A stretch of 64,000 bases of DNA from Sphingobium cyanobacteriorum (GTDB lineage: Bacteria > Pseudomonadota > Alphaproteobacteria > Sphingomonadales > Sphingomonadaceae). Below the pieces are notes generated by a model. That model searched no databases, was not told the origin of the DNA, and was given only the letters and a program-made list of their open reading frames with translations. The position numbers and the translations under genes were made by a program. Positions 28,019-37,283 of the stretch are shown one piece after another. Position 1 is the stretch's first letter, and every line of letters begins with the position of its first letter. The DNA is taken from the NCBI RefSeq assembly GCF_030580935.1, contig NZ_JAUQOM010000003.1, positions 310,001-374,000 on the forward strand. Direction: 5' to 3'.

Positions 28019-28561
28019 TCAGTTGCCGTTCGATGGAAGAACGAACGGAATATCGGCGACCAGCTTTGCCTGTCCCCGTGCGCCTGCGGGCACGTCCACG
28101 TCGCTGCCGGCCATGAACAGCACCACTGGCACAGCCACCATGCCGACGATGATCGCCTGATCGGTCCGGCTCTCGCCTGCCTGCGCGAAGCGGAAGCTGC
28201 GCAGCGCGATCCGCTGGCCCTGATGTTCGATAAAGCGCGCGGCGAGGATCAGTTCGCCCGCCTTGCCGGCGGCGCGGGCCCGTGCGGCGTGAATGACCTC
28301 GCCTTCGCCCAGTGCGCCTGCGGGAACGACAGTCGCGCCATTGGCACCGACCGGCACAGTCGTCCGGATACGAAAGCGGTCGCCCGGCTTGGACAGCTTC
28401 GAGTTTAGCGGATCCAGTATCTCGAAATCGACATAAGTGCCGGCCGGCACGGCGGTCGCGGCGGGTGCCGTCGTCGCTACGATCGGTCCGCTCACCGTCT
28501 GCGCGGACGCGGCACCACAAAGCACCAGAAACGCAGCAACGCAAAACTTGATGCGCAACAT
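28019..28561 (-). CDS. Exported protein of unknown function
   Basis: 180 aa. Signal peptide about 1-20 (MLRIKFCVAAFLVLCGAASAQ). A beta-rich domain follows, with YVDFEILDPLNSKLSKPGD, GATVVPAGALGEGEV and RIALRSFRF. Near the C-terminus is a short hydrophobic stretch (AIIVGMVAVPVVLFMAG). I start at ATG 28561, directly preceded by GGGGGGAG; a TTG at 28600 is possible but spoils the signal peptide. I do not recognise a named family. It appears paired with the DUF2846-like gene downstream. Confidence 0.7.
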   Translation of the reverse strand: MLRIKFCVAAFLVLCGAASAQTVSGPIVATTAPAATAVPAGTYVDFEILDPLNSKLSKPGDRFRIRTTVPVGANGATVVPAGALGEGEVIHAARARAAGKAGELILAARFIEHQGQRIALRSFRFAQAGESRTDQAIIVGMVAVPVVLFMAGSDVDVPAGARGQAKLVADIPFVLPSNGN

Positions 28562-28652
28562 CTCCCCCCCTGTCCAGGCCACGAATCCCCCGACTCGCAA
28601 GACCTGAACAACGGCTTATCGCCTGATTTTACAGTCGTATAGAGGCAAGCGC

Positions 28653-28814
28653 TCAGCCCGCCAGCACCTTGGCCACCGCCGCCCCGATCGGGCCGCAAGC
28701 GGGGCGCGATATCGGGCGCTCATGCTCCATCGCCGCAAGCACCCCAATGCACGTCTGCGAAATCCAGCAAGCTCCCATGGCCTTCCTGTCCTGACGGCAG
28801 GACAGGAAGGCCAT
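28653..28814 (-). CDS. Possible small ORF starting in a hairpin (53 aa)
   Basis: The frame begins at an ATG in one hairpin arm (residues MAFLSCRQDRKAM...) with a second in-frame ATG at 28778 in the other arm. It ends ...ISRPACGPIGAAVAKVLAG. The C-terminal part reads more like protein than neighbouring shadow frames do, with several Cys and an amphipathic tail. GGAAGG lies 2 nt before the second ATG and would be buried in the hairpin. It could also be the remnant of a longer gene. No family recognised. Confidence 0.25.
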   Translation of the reverse strand: MAFLSCRQDRKAMGACWISQTCIGVLAAMEHERPISRPACGPIGAAVAKVLAG

Positions 28815-28815
28815 G
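28776..28815. repeat. Perfect 18-bp inverted repeat with 4-nt loop
   Basis: CATGGCCTTCCTGTCCTG (28776-28793) and its exact complement (28798-28815) flank the loop ACGG. It has no T-run on either side, so it is not a classical intrinsic terminator. Read on the - strand, one arm contains GGAAGG followed by ATG. Confidence 0.9.
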
Positions 28816-28899
28816 TCGCCCAGTCAGGGCGCATTGCAACAGGACAAGGCGCCGACCCTCTCCGGTCGACGCCTTCATCCTCTATTACGCTACGAAAAA

Positions 28900-29160
28900 T
28901 CAGCGCTGGGCAATCTGCACCGCAGCCTTGCGGGTGATGGTCAGGCCCGCCTGCGCCCATTGCGCCTTGGTGCGGCACTGGACCAGCGGCACCCGCGATC
29001 CAGTGATCGCTTCGCTGAAGCAATAACGGTCGGTCTTGGCGTCATGGCGGACCTTGGCGTTGCCGAACTGGCCCGTCGCCTGGGCAAAGGCGGGCGCGCT
29101 GGCGGCCGAAACGGCGACGGTGGCAATGGCGACGGCAGCGATGAAAGCGATGGTTTTCAT
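28900..29160 (-). CDS. Small exported protein of unknown function
   Basis: 86 aa. A clear signal peptide (MKTIAFIAAVAIATVAVSAA...PAFAQ) is followed by a mature part of about 60 residues containing RYCFSEAITGSRVPLVQCRTKAQW. The two Cys could form a disulfide. A GGAAGGA lies 8 nt before ATG 29160, supporting this start. Small periplasmic proteins with a CxxxxxTGSR..xxC.T..eW core are common in sphingomonads and have no assigned role. Confidence 0.8.
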   Translation of the reverse strand: MKTIAFIAAVAIATVAVSAASAPAFAQATGQFGNAKVRHDAKTDRYCFSEAITGSRVPLVQCRTKAQWAQAGLTITRKAAVQIAQR

Positions 29161-29420
29161 GATAATGTCCTTCCCTGAATTATGTATCCAGGCCCGGTTG
29201 CGGGCCTTGCCTGCCACATTGCAGAGAGCGTGCCAGTTTTAAAAATGGTCGGAAAAAGAAGGGTTTGCCCGATCATTTTTGAAATTCCATGAAAAATATT
29301 CCCGTTTGTTGGTAATTTTCATCAACAGTGCGGAATTTTTCCTCATCCATTCATGGCAGGGCACCCCCTATTGCGCGCCGCGCTTGCTTATCGAAAACTT
29401 TACCAGCCGACCGCTAGACC
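29161..29420. promoter_or_regulatory. AT-rich divergent intergenic region
   Basis: These 260 nt are clearly more AT-rich than the surroundings (for example AAAATATTCCCG and GGTAATTTTCATC around 29290-29325). They separate the leftward small exported protein from the rightward Amt-like gene, so promoters for both should be here. I could not pick -35/-10 elements with confidence. Confidence 0.45.
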
Positions 29421-30722
29421 ATGTCCAATTCTGACAGCCGGGTTTCGATGATGCGCTTTTTTTCTACCCTGCCTTTCCTTGCCATGCTGGCCTTGCCCCG
29501 CCCCGCCCTGGCGCAGGTCGCGGTTGCCGATAGCGGCGATACCGGGTGGATGATCCTGTGCGCCTTGCTGGTTCTGCTGGCAGCGCTGCCGGGACTGATG
29601 CTGCGCCATGCAGGCCTGGTGAATGTGCGCAGCGCGCTGTCGGTGATGGCGCAGGGCGCAGGGGTCGCCGCAGCGGCCTGCCTGACGTGGGGAATTGTCG
29701 GCTACAGCCTGACCTATGCGCCGGGCGGCGACTGGCTGGGCGGTAGCGCCAATTTGCTGCTCGCCAATCTGGGACAGTTGCGTGACGGGCTGACCGTGCC
29801 GGAATCGGCCTTTGTCCTGTTCCAGCTTGCGCTCGCCCTCCTCGCCGCAGGGCTGCTGGTCGGCGCGGTGACGGAGAGAACGGCAATCGGCTGGTGGATC
29901 GCGTTCACCCCGCTCTGGTTGCTGATGGTCTATGTGCCGGTCGCCCATGCGGTGTGGGCCGGTGGCTGGCTGGCCGGGCTGGGCGTCATGGACTTTGCCG
30001 GCGGGCTGGTGGTGCATGGGGTTGCTGGCTTTTCCGCACTGGCGCTGGCGCTGATCGCGGGGAAACGGGCCGCGCCGTCCAACCCCGGCCATGCGCCTGT
30101 GCTGGCCATTGCCGGTGGCGCGCTGCTGTGGATCGGCCTGTCGGGCATGGTCGGCGGCTGGGCGCTGGGCGCGACGGATGACGCCGCGACCGCCATGCTC
30201 AACCATCAATTCGCTGCCTGCGCCGCCGCGCTGACATGGGCCTTGGTCGACAAGCTGCTGGGTGCGCGCAGCAGCGCCACCGGCATCGCATCGGGCGCGC
30301 TGGCGGGGATCGTCGCCATATCCGCCTCGGCCGCGCTGGTCGGGACCGGGGGCGCGATGCTGATCGGCATCATCGCCGCGCTCGTCTGTCGTCTGGCCAC
30401 AGCCCTTGTCAGCCACCGGATCGATGATGGCGCGGGCGTCTTTATCATCCATGGGCTGGGCGGCGTCACCGGCACGCTGCTGTTGCCGATATTCGTGCTG
30501 CCACTGCTGGGCGGCGTGGGCTTCGAAGGCAATATCAGCCTGTCGGGAGCGCTGGTCAGCCAGTTGGTCGGCGTGGTCGTGATTGCGCTCTGGGCGATGG
30601 TCGGCAGCGCGATCGCCGCGCTGATCGTGTCGGTGGTGATCCCGATGCGGGTCAGCGCGCAGGCCGAAGCCGAAGGGCTGGACGCCACGCAGCATGGCCA
30701 GCAGGGCTGGGACTTCCGCTAA
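29421..30722 (+). CDS. Amt/MEP-family ammonium transporter-like protein
   Basis: 433 aa with an N-terminal signal-like helix (ending LPRPALAQ) and about 11 membrane helices. Pore features are kept: D191 in VMDFAGGLVVHG with H199, the second pore His H344 in FIIHGLGGVTG, and an ESAFVLFQ segment at the Phe-gate position. However, the usual FGFNAGS helix reads IGLSGMVGGWALG, and the WG.GWL loop is WAGGWL. It may therefore carry a different substrate or act as a sensor. No glnK is adjacent. ATG 29448 is an alternative start. Confidence 0.82.
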   Translation: MSNSDSRVSMMRFFSTLPFLAMLALPRPALAQVAVADSGDTGWMILCALLVLLAALPGLMLRHAGLVNVRSALSVMAQGAGVAAAACLTWGIVGYSLTYAPGGDWLGGSANLLLANLGQLRDGLTVPESAFVLFQLALALLAAGLLVGAVTERTAIGWWIAFTPLWLLMVYVPVAHAVWAGGWLAGLGVMDFAGGLVVHGVAGFSALALALIAGKRAAPSNPGHAPVLAIAGGALLWIGLSGMVGGWALGATDDAATAMLNHQFAACAAALTWALVDKLLGARSSATGIASGALAGIVAISASAALVGTGGAMLIGIIAALVCRLATALVSHRIDDGAGVFIIHGLGGVTGTLLLPIFVLPLLGGVGFEGNISLSGALVSQLVGVVVIALWAMVGSAIAALIVSVVIPMRVSAQAEAEGLDATQHGQQGWDFR

Positions 30723-30726
30723 GACC

Positions 30727-31572
30727 ATGGCGGTAACGGTCGCCATTTTCGCGCATCAGGAAGAGCAGCGGATTGCCCTCTGCCTCGCCTCGCTGCCGCT
30801 CGACCGGCCGGACACGCTGTTTCATGTGCTGGTGAACGGCACCACCGATGCGACCGTCGAGCGCGCCAGGGCGGCGGCGGGCGGACGCGCGAACGTCATC
30901 GTCCATGACATCGCGCAGGGCGGCAAGTCGCGCACCTGGAACCATTGCGTCCACGACCTGCTGACCGGCGGCGAGGACGCGGTGATCTTCATGGATGGCG
31001 ACGCGGAGATTGCGTCGGGTTCGTTCGACGCGCTGCTGGCGGACCTGGCCGCGCATCCACACGCCAATGCCGCCGCCGGAATGCCGATGAATGGTCGGAT
31101 GGTGGAGGCCTATCGCGAAGGGCTGCGTGCCGAAGGCGGGCTGTTCGGCGACCTCTACGCCCTGTCGGGCCGCTTCGTCGCGGCGATCCGGGCGCGCGGG
31201 CTGCGCCTGCCCGACGACCTGATCGGCGACGACGGGCTGGTCGCGGCCTGGGCGCATACCGACCTTAAGGATGACAGCCATTGGCGGCACGACCGGGTAC
31301 TGGCCTGTGAGGGAGCAGGGTTCATGGCGGAACAGGTGAGCCTGGCCCGCCCCTCCACCTGGGCGATGCAATATAAGCGCCTGATCAATTATTCGGTCCG
31401 CTTCTTCCAGAACCGGATCGTGTCGGACATCATGACGCGCGAGGGGCCGTCCGGTCTGCCCGCGCGTCTCGACAGCCTCTATGCCGAATGGCTCCCCCGC
31501 TGGCATCCGCGCCCCGGCCTTACCGGATGGTTCGACCGCAAGGCGCTTGAACGGATGCGGGCCGCCGCTTAA
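30727..31572 (+). CDS. Family 2-like glycosyltransferase
   Basis: 281 aa. It begins MAVTVAIFAHQEEQRIALCLASL, the nucleotide-sugar binding start of GT-A glycosyltransferases. The metal-binding motif VIFMDGDAEI (DxD-like) follows, with an acceptor region DDLIGDDGLVAAW. No membrane helices are evident. It begins 4 nt after the Amt-like gene stop, so it may be cotranscribed. Acceptor and donor are unknown. Its TAA overlaps the convergent transporter gene by 4 nt. Confidence 0.8.
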   Translation: MAVTVAIFAHQEEQRIALCLASLPLDRPDTLFHVLVNGTTDATVERARAAAGGRANVIVHDIAQGGKSRTWNHCVHDLLTGGEDAVIFMDGDAEIASGSFDALLADLAAHPHANAAAGMPMNGRMVEAYREGLRAEGGLFGDLYALSGRFVAAIRARGLRLPDDLIGDDGLVAAWAHTDLKDDSHWRHDRVLACEGAGFMAEQVSLARPSTWAMQYKRLINYSVRFFQNRIVSDIMTREGPSGLPARLDSLYAEWLPRWHPRPGLTGWFDRKALERMRAAA

Positions 31573-32906
31573 CGGTCGCGGCCCGCCAGTTCCTTGTTGA
31601 CGTAGAGCGCTACCATGGTGGCGACGGCGCCGGACAGGAGATAGATGCCAGACGCGGCCAGGCCGAACTTGACCGACAGCAGCAGCGCCACCAGCGGCGC
31701 AAAGCCCGCCCCGACCAGCCAGGCCAGGTCCGACGTGAGCGCCGAACTGGTATAGCGCGCCTCGGTCGCGAAATTCGACGCGACGATCCCCGACGACTGG
31801 CCGAACGACAGACCTAGGAGCATGAAGCCCAGAATCATGAAGGCAACCTCGCCCAGTTCCCCGCCATTGAGCAGCAACGGCGCCATGACACTGAAGATCG
31901 CGATGCCCAGCGCGGACCAGCCGAGCAGCGAGCGGCGACCGATCTGGTCGGCGATGAAGCCCGACACGACGATGGCAAGCAGGCCGACCGACGCGCCGAT
32001 CATCTCGATGATCAGGAAGCGTTCGAGCGGCTGGTCGGTATAGAGCGCGACCCAGCAGAGCGGAAACACCGTGACCATGTGGAACAGCGCGAAGCTGGCC
32101 AGCGGAGCGAAAGCACCGATAACGATGTTGCGCCCTTCCGCCCGGAGCGTCGGCAACACTGGCGAGGGTTGCAGGTCGCGCTGCTCGAACAGACGCTCGA
32201 ACTCATGCGTCACGACAATGCGCAGGCGTGCGAACAGCGCCACGACGTTGATCGCAAAAGCGACGAAGAAGGGATAGCGCCAGCCCCAGTCGAGGAAATC
32301 GGCTTCGGTCATGTTGAGCAGGAAGAAGGCGAACAGGCCGCTTGCCACGATCAGCGCCAGGGGCGCGCCAAGCTGTGGCACCATCGCATACCAGCCGCGC
32401 TGGTGACGGGGCGCATTGAGCGACAGGAGCGAGGCAAGGCCGTCCCAGGTGCCACCGAGCGCGATCCCCTGCGCGGCGCGCAGCAGGACCAGCACGACCG
32501 CCGCATAATGGCCGATCGTCGCATAGCCGGGCATGAAGGCGATCGACGCGGTCGATCCGCCAAGCAGGAACAGCGCGACCGTCAGCTTCGTGCCGCGACC
32601 ATAGCGGCGGTCGATCGCCATGAAGATCAGCGATCCGATGGGCCGCGTGATGAAGGCGACGGCAAAGATTGCGAAGGAATAGAGCGTGCCGGTCAGCGCA
32701 TCCACATAGGGAAAGACCAGGTTGGGGAACACGATCACCGAAGCGATCGCATAGACGAAGAAATCGAAAAATTCGGAGGTGCGACCGATGATCACCCCGA
32801 TGGAAATATCCCCCGGCGCAATCGAGTGATCACGCGCGTTGATCTTGCGCGCATCATCCTCAAGTGGCGTGGAGGTAAAGGCAATGGCCCCAGAACTCAT
32901 AGACAT
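31569..32906 (-). CDS. MFS transporter, metabolite:H+ symporter (MHS) type
   Basis: 445 aa with 12 predicted helices. The N-terminal ISIGVIIGRTSEFFDFFVYAIAS, the RPIGSLIF..DRYGR-type loop 2-3 motif (here RPIGSLIFMAIDRRYGRG) and the central DQIGRRSLLG motif fit the MHS branch, which includes proline/betaine, citrate and shikimate carriers. AAGGAG precedes ATG 32906 by 3 nt and ATG 32900 by 9 nt, so the start may be either. An open frame extends far upstream on this strand but only antisense to cyoA. Substrate unknown. Divergent from cyoA. Confidence 0.88.
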   Translation of the reverse strand: MSMSSGAIAFTSTPLEDDARKINARDHSIAPGDISIGVIIGRTSEFFDFFVYAIASVIVFPNLVFPYVDALTGTLYSFAIFAVAFITRPIGSLIFMAIDRRYGRGTKLTVALFLLGGSTASIAFMPGYATIGHYAAVVLVLLRAAQGIALGGTWDGLASLLSLNAPRHQRGWYAMVPQLGAPLALIVASGLFAFFLLNMTEADFLDWGWRYPFFVAFAINVVALFARLRIVVTHEFERLFEQRDLQPSPVLPTLRAEGRNIVIGAFAPLASFALFHMVTVFPLCWVALYTDQPLERFLIIEMIGASVGLLAIVVSGFIADQIGRRSLLGWSALGIAIFSVMAPLLLNGGELGEVAFMILGFMLLGLSFGQSSGIVASNFATEARYTSSALTSDLAWLVGAGFAPLVALLLSVKFGLAASGIYLLSGAVATMVALYVNKELAGRDR

Positions 32907-33086
32907 CCGCTCCTTGGCTGGCCACCGGGGCGGTTTCCTCGTCTGCCAGTGGCCGTGGATTGGCAGCATAACAGAAAACCCGCAGAGTCTAAGCAGTATC
33001 CCACGGATCAAACATTTTTTGCGCGCGCACACAATTGGACAAAATGCCCACTGTTCGCCTCTGCCCCGACCGATTAGGCGGGCGGC

Positions 33087-34202
33087 ATGATTACCGCTCC
33101 CTCCCCCAAACGGATCAGGCTTTTGCGCTGGTCCGCTCCGATTCTGGCGGCACCGCTGGCGGGCTGCAACTGGGTCGTCATGAACCCGTCGGGCGATATT
33201 GCAGTGCAACAGCGCGATCTGATTTTGATCTCGACCGCGCTGATGCTGCTGATCGTCATCCCCGTGATGGCGATGGTCGTCTGGTTCGCGGTCCGCTACC
33301 GCGCGACCAACGAGGCGACGCAAAAAGATTATGACCCGGACTGGGATCACAGCACCAAGCTGGAGTTGCTGATCTGGTCGGCGCCACTGCTGATCATCAT
33401 CGCACTGGGGGCGCTGACCTGGGTGAGCACGCACAAGCTGGACCCCTATCGTCCACTGGACCGGATCGATGCCACGACCGCGATCGACCCGCAGGTCAAG
33501 CCGCTGACGGTGCAAGTGGTCGCGCTCGACTGGAAATGGCTGTTCATCTATCCTGAGCTGGGCATCGCGACGGTCAATGAACTGGCGCTGCCCACCAATG
33601 TCCCGGTCCGTTTCGACATTACCGCATCGACCGTGATGAACAGCTTCTATGTTCCCGAACTGGCTGGCCAGATCTATGCCATGCCCGGCATGAAAACGCA
33701 GTTGCACGCCGTCGCCAACAAGACGGCGTCCGGCGCCGGCTTTTCGGCCAACTATTCGGGCGCGGGCTTCAGCCACATGCGCTTTGGCTACAAGGCGCTG
33801 GATCAGGCCGGGTTCGACGCCTGGGTAGCCAAGGTGAAGGGCAGCAGGGTTATGCTCGACCGCAATGTCTATCTGGGCCTCGCCAGGCCGACCGAAAAGG
33901 CGCCTGTCGCCTATTTCACCACCGCCGATCCCAAGCTGTTCGACGCAGTTGTCAACCTGTGCCCCAAGCCCGGCCAGCGCTGCATGAGCGAACTGATGCA
34001 TATCGACCAGATGGGTGGCGCGGGCAAGGAAGCGGCCCATGACATCAGGGGGCTGCAATATGATTTCCCCAACAGCCATGTGATCGACCAGACCGAGCGC
34101 AACGAGGGCAAGCAGACCGCTCCCGACGCGCCGGGCGCTGACAAAGCGCCGGCCGATCACTCCTCTCACAGCGGCGCTGACGCGCACGCGCAGCATCGGT
34201 AA
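33087..34202 (+). CDS. cyoA: Cytochrome bo3 ubiquinol oxidase subunit II
   Basis: 371 aa. Lipoprotein signal with lipobox LAGC (Cys27). Two transmembrane helices follow (about 45-70 and 92-112), then the cupredoxin-like periplasmic domain ([23 protein letters not shown]). The CuA ligands are absent, as expected for a quinol rather than cytochrome c oxidase. The C-terminal tail is His/Asp-rich ([17 protein letters not shown]). It starts the cyoABCD operon, 5 nt before cyoB, and is divergent from the MFS gene. Confidence 0.95.
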   Translation: MITAPSPKRIRLLRWSAPILAAPLAGCNWVVMNPSGDIAVQQRDLILISTALMLLIVIPVMAMVVWFAVRYRATNEATQKDYDPDWDHSTKLELLIWSAPLLIIIALGALTWVSTHKLDPYRPLDRIDATTAIDPQVKPLTVQVVALDWKWLFIYPELGIATVNELALPTNVPVRFDITASTVMNSFYVPELAGQIYAMPGMKTQLHAVANKTASGAGFSANYSGAGFSHMRFGYKALDQAGFDAWVAKVKGSRVMLDRNVYLGLARPTEKAPVAYFTTADPKLFDAVVNLCPKPGQRCMSELMHIDQMGGAGKEAAHDIRGLQYDFPNSHVIDQTERNEGKQTAPDAPGADKAPADHSSHSGADAHAQHR

Positions 34203-34207
34203 GGCCC

Positions 34208-36217
34208 ATGACTGGCACAATGACAACAGCACAGATGATCTTCGGTCGTCTGACATGGGACAGTTTCCCATGGCATGAGCCCATCGTCGTCGCGACATTC
34301 TGCGCGGTGGTGCTGGGCGGCGCGGCGCTGGTCGCGGCGCTGACCTATTTCAAGCTCTGGGGCTATCTCTGGAAGGAGTGGTTCACCAGCGTCGATCACA
34401 AGAAGATCGGCATCATGTACATGGTGCTGGGCCTCATCATGTTCCTGCGCGGCTTTGCCGATGCGGTCATGATGCGGTTGCAGCAGGCGATGGCCTTCAA
34501 CGGGTCGGAAGGCTATCTGAACGCCCACCATTATGACCAGATATTCACCGCGCATGGCGTGATCATGATCTTCTTCGTGGCGATGCCGTTCATTACCGGG
34601 CTGATGAACTATATCGTCCCGCTCCAGATCGGCGCGCGCGATGTCAGCTTCCCCTTCCTCAACAATTTCAGCTTCTGGATGACGACCGGCGGCGCGGTGC
34701 TGGTGATGTGCTCGCTGTTCCTGGGCGAATTCGCCCAGACCGGCTGGCTCGCCTATCCGCCGCTGTCGGGGATCGATTACAGCCCGGCCACCGGGGTCGA
34801 TTATTATATATGGGCGCTACAGGTGGCGGGCGTTGGCACGACATTGTCGGGCATCAACCTGATCGCGACCATCGTGAAGATGCGCGCGCCGGGCATGTCC
34901 CTGATGAAGATGCCGGTGTTCACCTGGACCTCGCTGTGCGCGAACGTCCTGATTGTCGCGTCTTTCCCGATCCTGACCGCGACGCTCGTGCTGCTGTCGC
35001 TCGACCGCTATGCCGGCACCAATTTCTTCACGAACGATTTCGGCGGCAACCCGATGATGTACGTGAACCTGATCTGGATCTGGGGCCACCCGGAAGTCTA
35101 TATCCTCATCCTGCCACTGTTCGGCGTCTTTTCCGAAGTCACATCGACCTTTTCGGGCAAGCGGCTGTTCGGCTATACATCGATGGTCTATGCCACTTGC
35201 ACCATCATGGTGCTGTCCTACCTGGTGTGGCTGCACCATTTCTTCACCATGGGGTCTGGCGCCAGCGTCAACAGCTTCTTCGGCATCACGACGATGATCA
35301 TATCGATCCCGACGGGTGCCAAGCTGTTCAACTGGCTGTTCACCATGTATCGCGGCCGGGTCCGTTTCGAACTGCCGATGATGTGGACCGTCGCCTTCAT
35401 GCTGACCTTCACGGTCGGCGGGATGACCGGCGTGCTGCTGGCGGTGCCACCCGCCGACTTCGTGCTGCACAATTCGCTGTTCCTGATCGCGCATTTCCAT
35501 AACGTGATCATCGGCGGCGTGCTGTTCGGCCTGTTCGCGGCGATCAACTATTGGTGGCCAAAGGCGTTCGGCTTCAAACTGAACCAGTTCTGGGGGCATG
35601 TGTCCTTCTGGTGCTGGAACATCGGCTTCTGGCTGGCCTTCACCCCGCTCTACATCATGGGCCTGATGGGCGTGACCCGCCGGATGCGCGTGTTCGACGA
35701 TCCTTCATTGCAGATATGGTTCGTCATTGCCGCGATCGGCGCCGCGATCGTCGCGGCCGGTATCGGCGCGATGCTGGTGCAGTTCGCCGTCTCCATCTGG
35801 AAGCGCGACGAGTTGAAGGTGGAAGGCGATCCCTGGGATGGCCGCACGCTGGAATGGGCGACCAGTTCGCCCCCGCCGGACTATAATTTCGCCTTCACCC
35901 CGGTCGTCTATGACGCCGATAGCTGGGCGGACATGAAGAAAAACGGCTATCAGCGTCCGCTGACCGGCTACCAGCCGATCCACATGCCCAGCCGCACGGG
36001 ATCGGGCGTCATCCTGGCCGCCCTTGCCACACTCTGCGGCTTTGCGCTGATCTGGTATATGTGGTGGCTCGCCGGCCTCAGCTTCCTGGGGATTGTCGGC
36101 TTCGCCATCTTCCACAGCTTCAACTACAAACGCGACTTCTACATCCCCGCGGATGTCGTCACGCGCACCGAGGAAGCGCGTACCCGCATCCTCGCGGCGG
36201 GAGGCCCCATGGCATGA
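34208..36217 (+). CDS. cyoB: Cytochrome bo3 ubiquinol oxidase subunit I
   Basis: 669 aa, the size of CyoB. Heme and CuB ligand motifs are present: [11 protein letters not shown] (low-spin heme His), [12 protein letters not shown] (CuB His and cross-linked Tyr), LHHFFT (two CuB His) and HFHNVIIGG (heme o3 and heme b His). It carries the binuclear centre that reduces O2 to water and pumps protons. ATG 34208 lies 5 nt after cyoA. The stop overlaps cyoC by 4 nt. Confidence 0.97.
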   Translation: MTGTMTTAQMIFGRLTWDSFPWHEPIVVATFCAVVLGGAALVAALTYFKLWGYLWKEWFTSVDHKKIGIMYMVLGLIMFLRGFADAVMMRLQQAMAFNGSEGYLNAHHYDQIFTAHGVIMIFFVAMPFITGLMNYIVPLQIGARDVSFPFLNNFSFWMTTGGAVLVMCSLFLGEFAQTGWLAYPPLSGIDYSPATGVDYYIWALQVAGVGTTLSGINLIATIVKMRAPGMSLMKMPVFTWTSLCANVLIVASFPILTATLVLLSLDRYAGTNFFTNDFGGNPMMYVNLIWIWGHPEVYILILPLFGVFSEVTSTFSGKRLFGYTSMVYATCTIMVLSYLVWLHHFFTMGSGASVNSFFGITTMIISIPTGAKLFNWLFTMYRGRVRFELPMMWTVAFMLTFTVGGMTGVLLAVPPADFVLHNSLFLIAHFHNVIIGGVLFGLFAAINYWWPKAFGFKLNQFWGHVSFWCWNIGFWLAFTPLYIMGLMGVTRRMRVFDDPSLQIWFVIAAIGAAIVAAGIGAMLVQFAVSIWKRDELKVEGDPWDGRTLEWATSSPPPDYNFAFTPVVYDADSWADMKKNGYQRPLTGYQPIHMPSRTGSGVILAALATLCGFALIWYMWWLAGLSFLGIVGFAIFHSFNYKRDFYIPADVVTRTEEARTRILAAGGPMA

Positions 36218-36837
36218 GCAGCACAACCGCACCACTGGAAACGCGGACCTACCATCTGCCGGAGGAACCGCACCTCCATGAAGGGCACAGCACCATGCTG
36301 GGCTTCTGGATGTACCTGATGAGCGACTGCCTCATCTTCGCCATCCTGTTCGCCACCTATGCCGTGCTCGGCGGTAATTTCGCCGGCGGGCCGGGGCCAA
36401 AGGATCTGTTCGACCTGAACCTCATCGCGCTCAACACCGCGATGCTGCTCTTTTCGTCGATCACCTATGGCTTTGCCATGCTGGCGATGGAAAAGAACCG
36501 GGTCAGCGCCACCCAGGGCTGGCTGTTCGTCACCCTGCTGTTCGGCGGCGCATTCCTGTGCATCGAACTGTATGAATTCGCGCATCTGATCCATGAGGGC
36601 GCCGGTCCATGGCGCAGCGCCTTCCTGTCGGCTTTCTTCACGCTGGTCGGCACCCACGGGCTGCACGTCACCTTCGGGTCGATCTGGCTGGTCACGCTGA
36701 TGGTGCAGGTCGCGAAAAAGGGCCTGATCCCCGCCAACAAACGCCGCCTGATGTGCCTCAGCCTGTTCTGGCACTTCCTCGACGTCATCTGGATCGGTGT
36801 CTTTACCTTTGTCTATCTGATGGGAGTCCTGCGGTGA
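36214..36837 (+). CDS. cyoC: Cytochrome bo3 ubiquinol oxidase subunit III
   Basis: 207 aa, near the usual CyoC length, with five hydrophobic helices. [36 protein letters not shown] and [10 protein letters not shown] are CyoC/COX3 signatures. It stabilises the oxidase core in the inner membrane. ATG 36214 overlaps the cyoB stop and the TGA overlaps the GTG of cyoD by 4 nt. Confidence 0.95.
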   Translation: MSSTTAPLETRTYHLPEEPHLHEGHSTMLGFWMYLMSDCLIFAILFATYAVLGGNFAGGPGPKDLFDLNLIALNTAMLLFSSITYGFAMLAMEKNRVSATQGWLFVTLLFGGAFLCIELYEFAHLIHEGAGPWRSAFLSAFFTLVGTHGLHVTFGSIWLVTLMVQVAKKGLIPANKRRLMCLSLFWHFLDVIWIGVFTFVYLMGVLR

Positions 36838-37283
36838 GCGACGCTGTCCATTCTCACGGCCATCATGAGGAACATCATGACGAAGGCGCGCATGGCAGCT
36901 TCGGCAGCTATATGATCGGCTTTGGCCTGTCGGTGATCCTGACGGCCATCCCTTTCTGGCTGGTGATGTCGGGCGTGCTGGGCAATGCCCAACTGACCGC
37001 CTTCATCATCATGGCCTTCGCCGCCGTGCAGGTCGTGGTCCACATGATCTACTTCCTGCACATGAACACCCGCGTCGAAGGCGGCTGGTCGTTCATGGCG
37101 ATGGGGCTGACCATCGTGCTGGTCGTCATCACCCTGTCGGGATCGATGTGGGTCATGTATCATCTCAACAACAATATGATGCCCCACGCAGCCATGGAGA
37201 TGCACGGCGAAATGAGCGGTGGCGACGACATGGGCGCAATGCACGACATGAATGCCATGGCGAATATGAGCGAAATGCCGTGA
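36834..37283 (+). CDS. cyoD: Cytochrome bo3 ubiquinol oxidase subunit IV, with His- and Met-rich ends
   Basis: 149 aa, about 40 longer than E. coli CyoD. Three helices (SYMIGFGLSVILTAIPFWLVM, LTAFIIMAFAAVQVVVHMIYF and MAMGLTIVLVVITLSGSMWVM) form the core. The N-terminus is His-rich (7 His in about the first 21 residues). After the usual YHLNNNMM end there is an added tail with about 10 Met and 3 His in 34 residues (for example MEMHGEM, AMHDMNAM). In the CyoD topology this tail would be periplasmic. The start is GTG 36834. Confidence 0.92.
   Translation: MSDAVHSHGHHEEHHDEGAHGSFGSYMIGFGLSVILTAIPFWLVMSGVLGNAQLTAFIIMAFAAVQVVVHMIYFLHMNTRVEGGWSFMAMGLTIVLVVITLSGSMWVMYHLNNNMMPHAAMEMHGEMSGGDDMGAMHDMNAMANMSEMP

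Larger units (their letters stand above)
28562..28899. other. 338-nt stretch without a confident gene; holds a long perfect hairpin
   Basis: Between two exported-protein genes there is no frame I would call with confidence. The region contains the perfect inverted repeat 28776-28815 and a 53-codon minus-strand frame (28653-28814) discussed separately. The rest shows no clear promoter or RNA. Confidence 0.5.

Noticed and set aside
32907..34298. Upstream extension of the MFS transporter frame, giving a 909-aa protein
   Set aside because: The extension is antisense to cyoA; the transporter has a good ribosome site at its own start near 32906.
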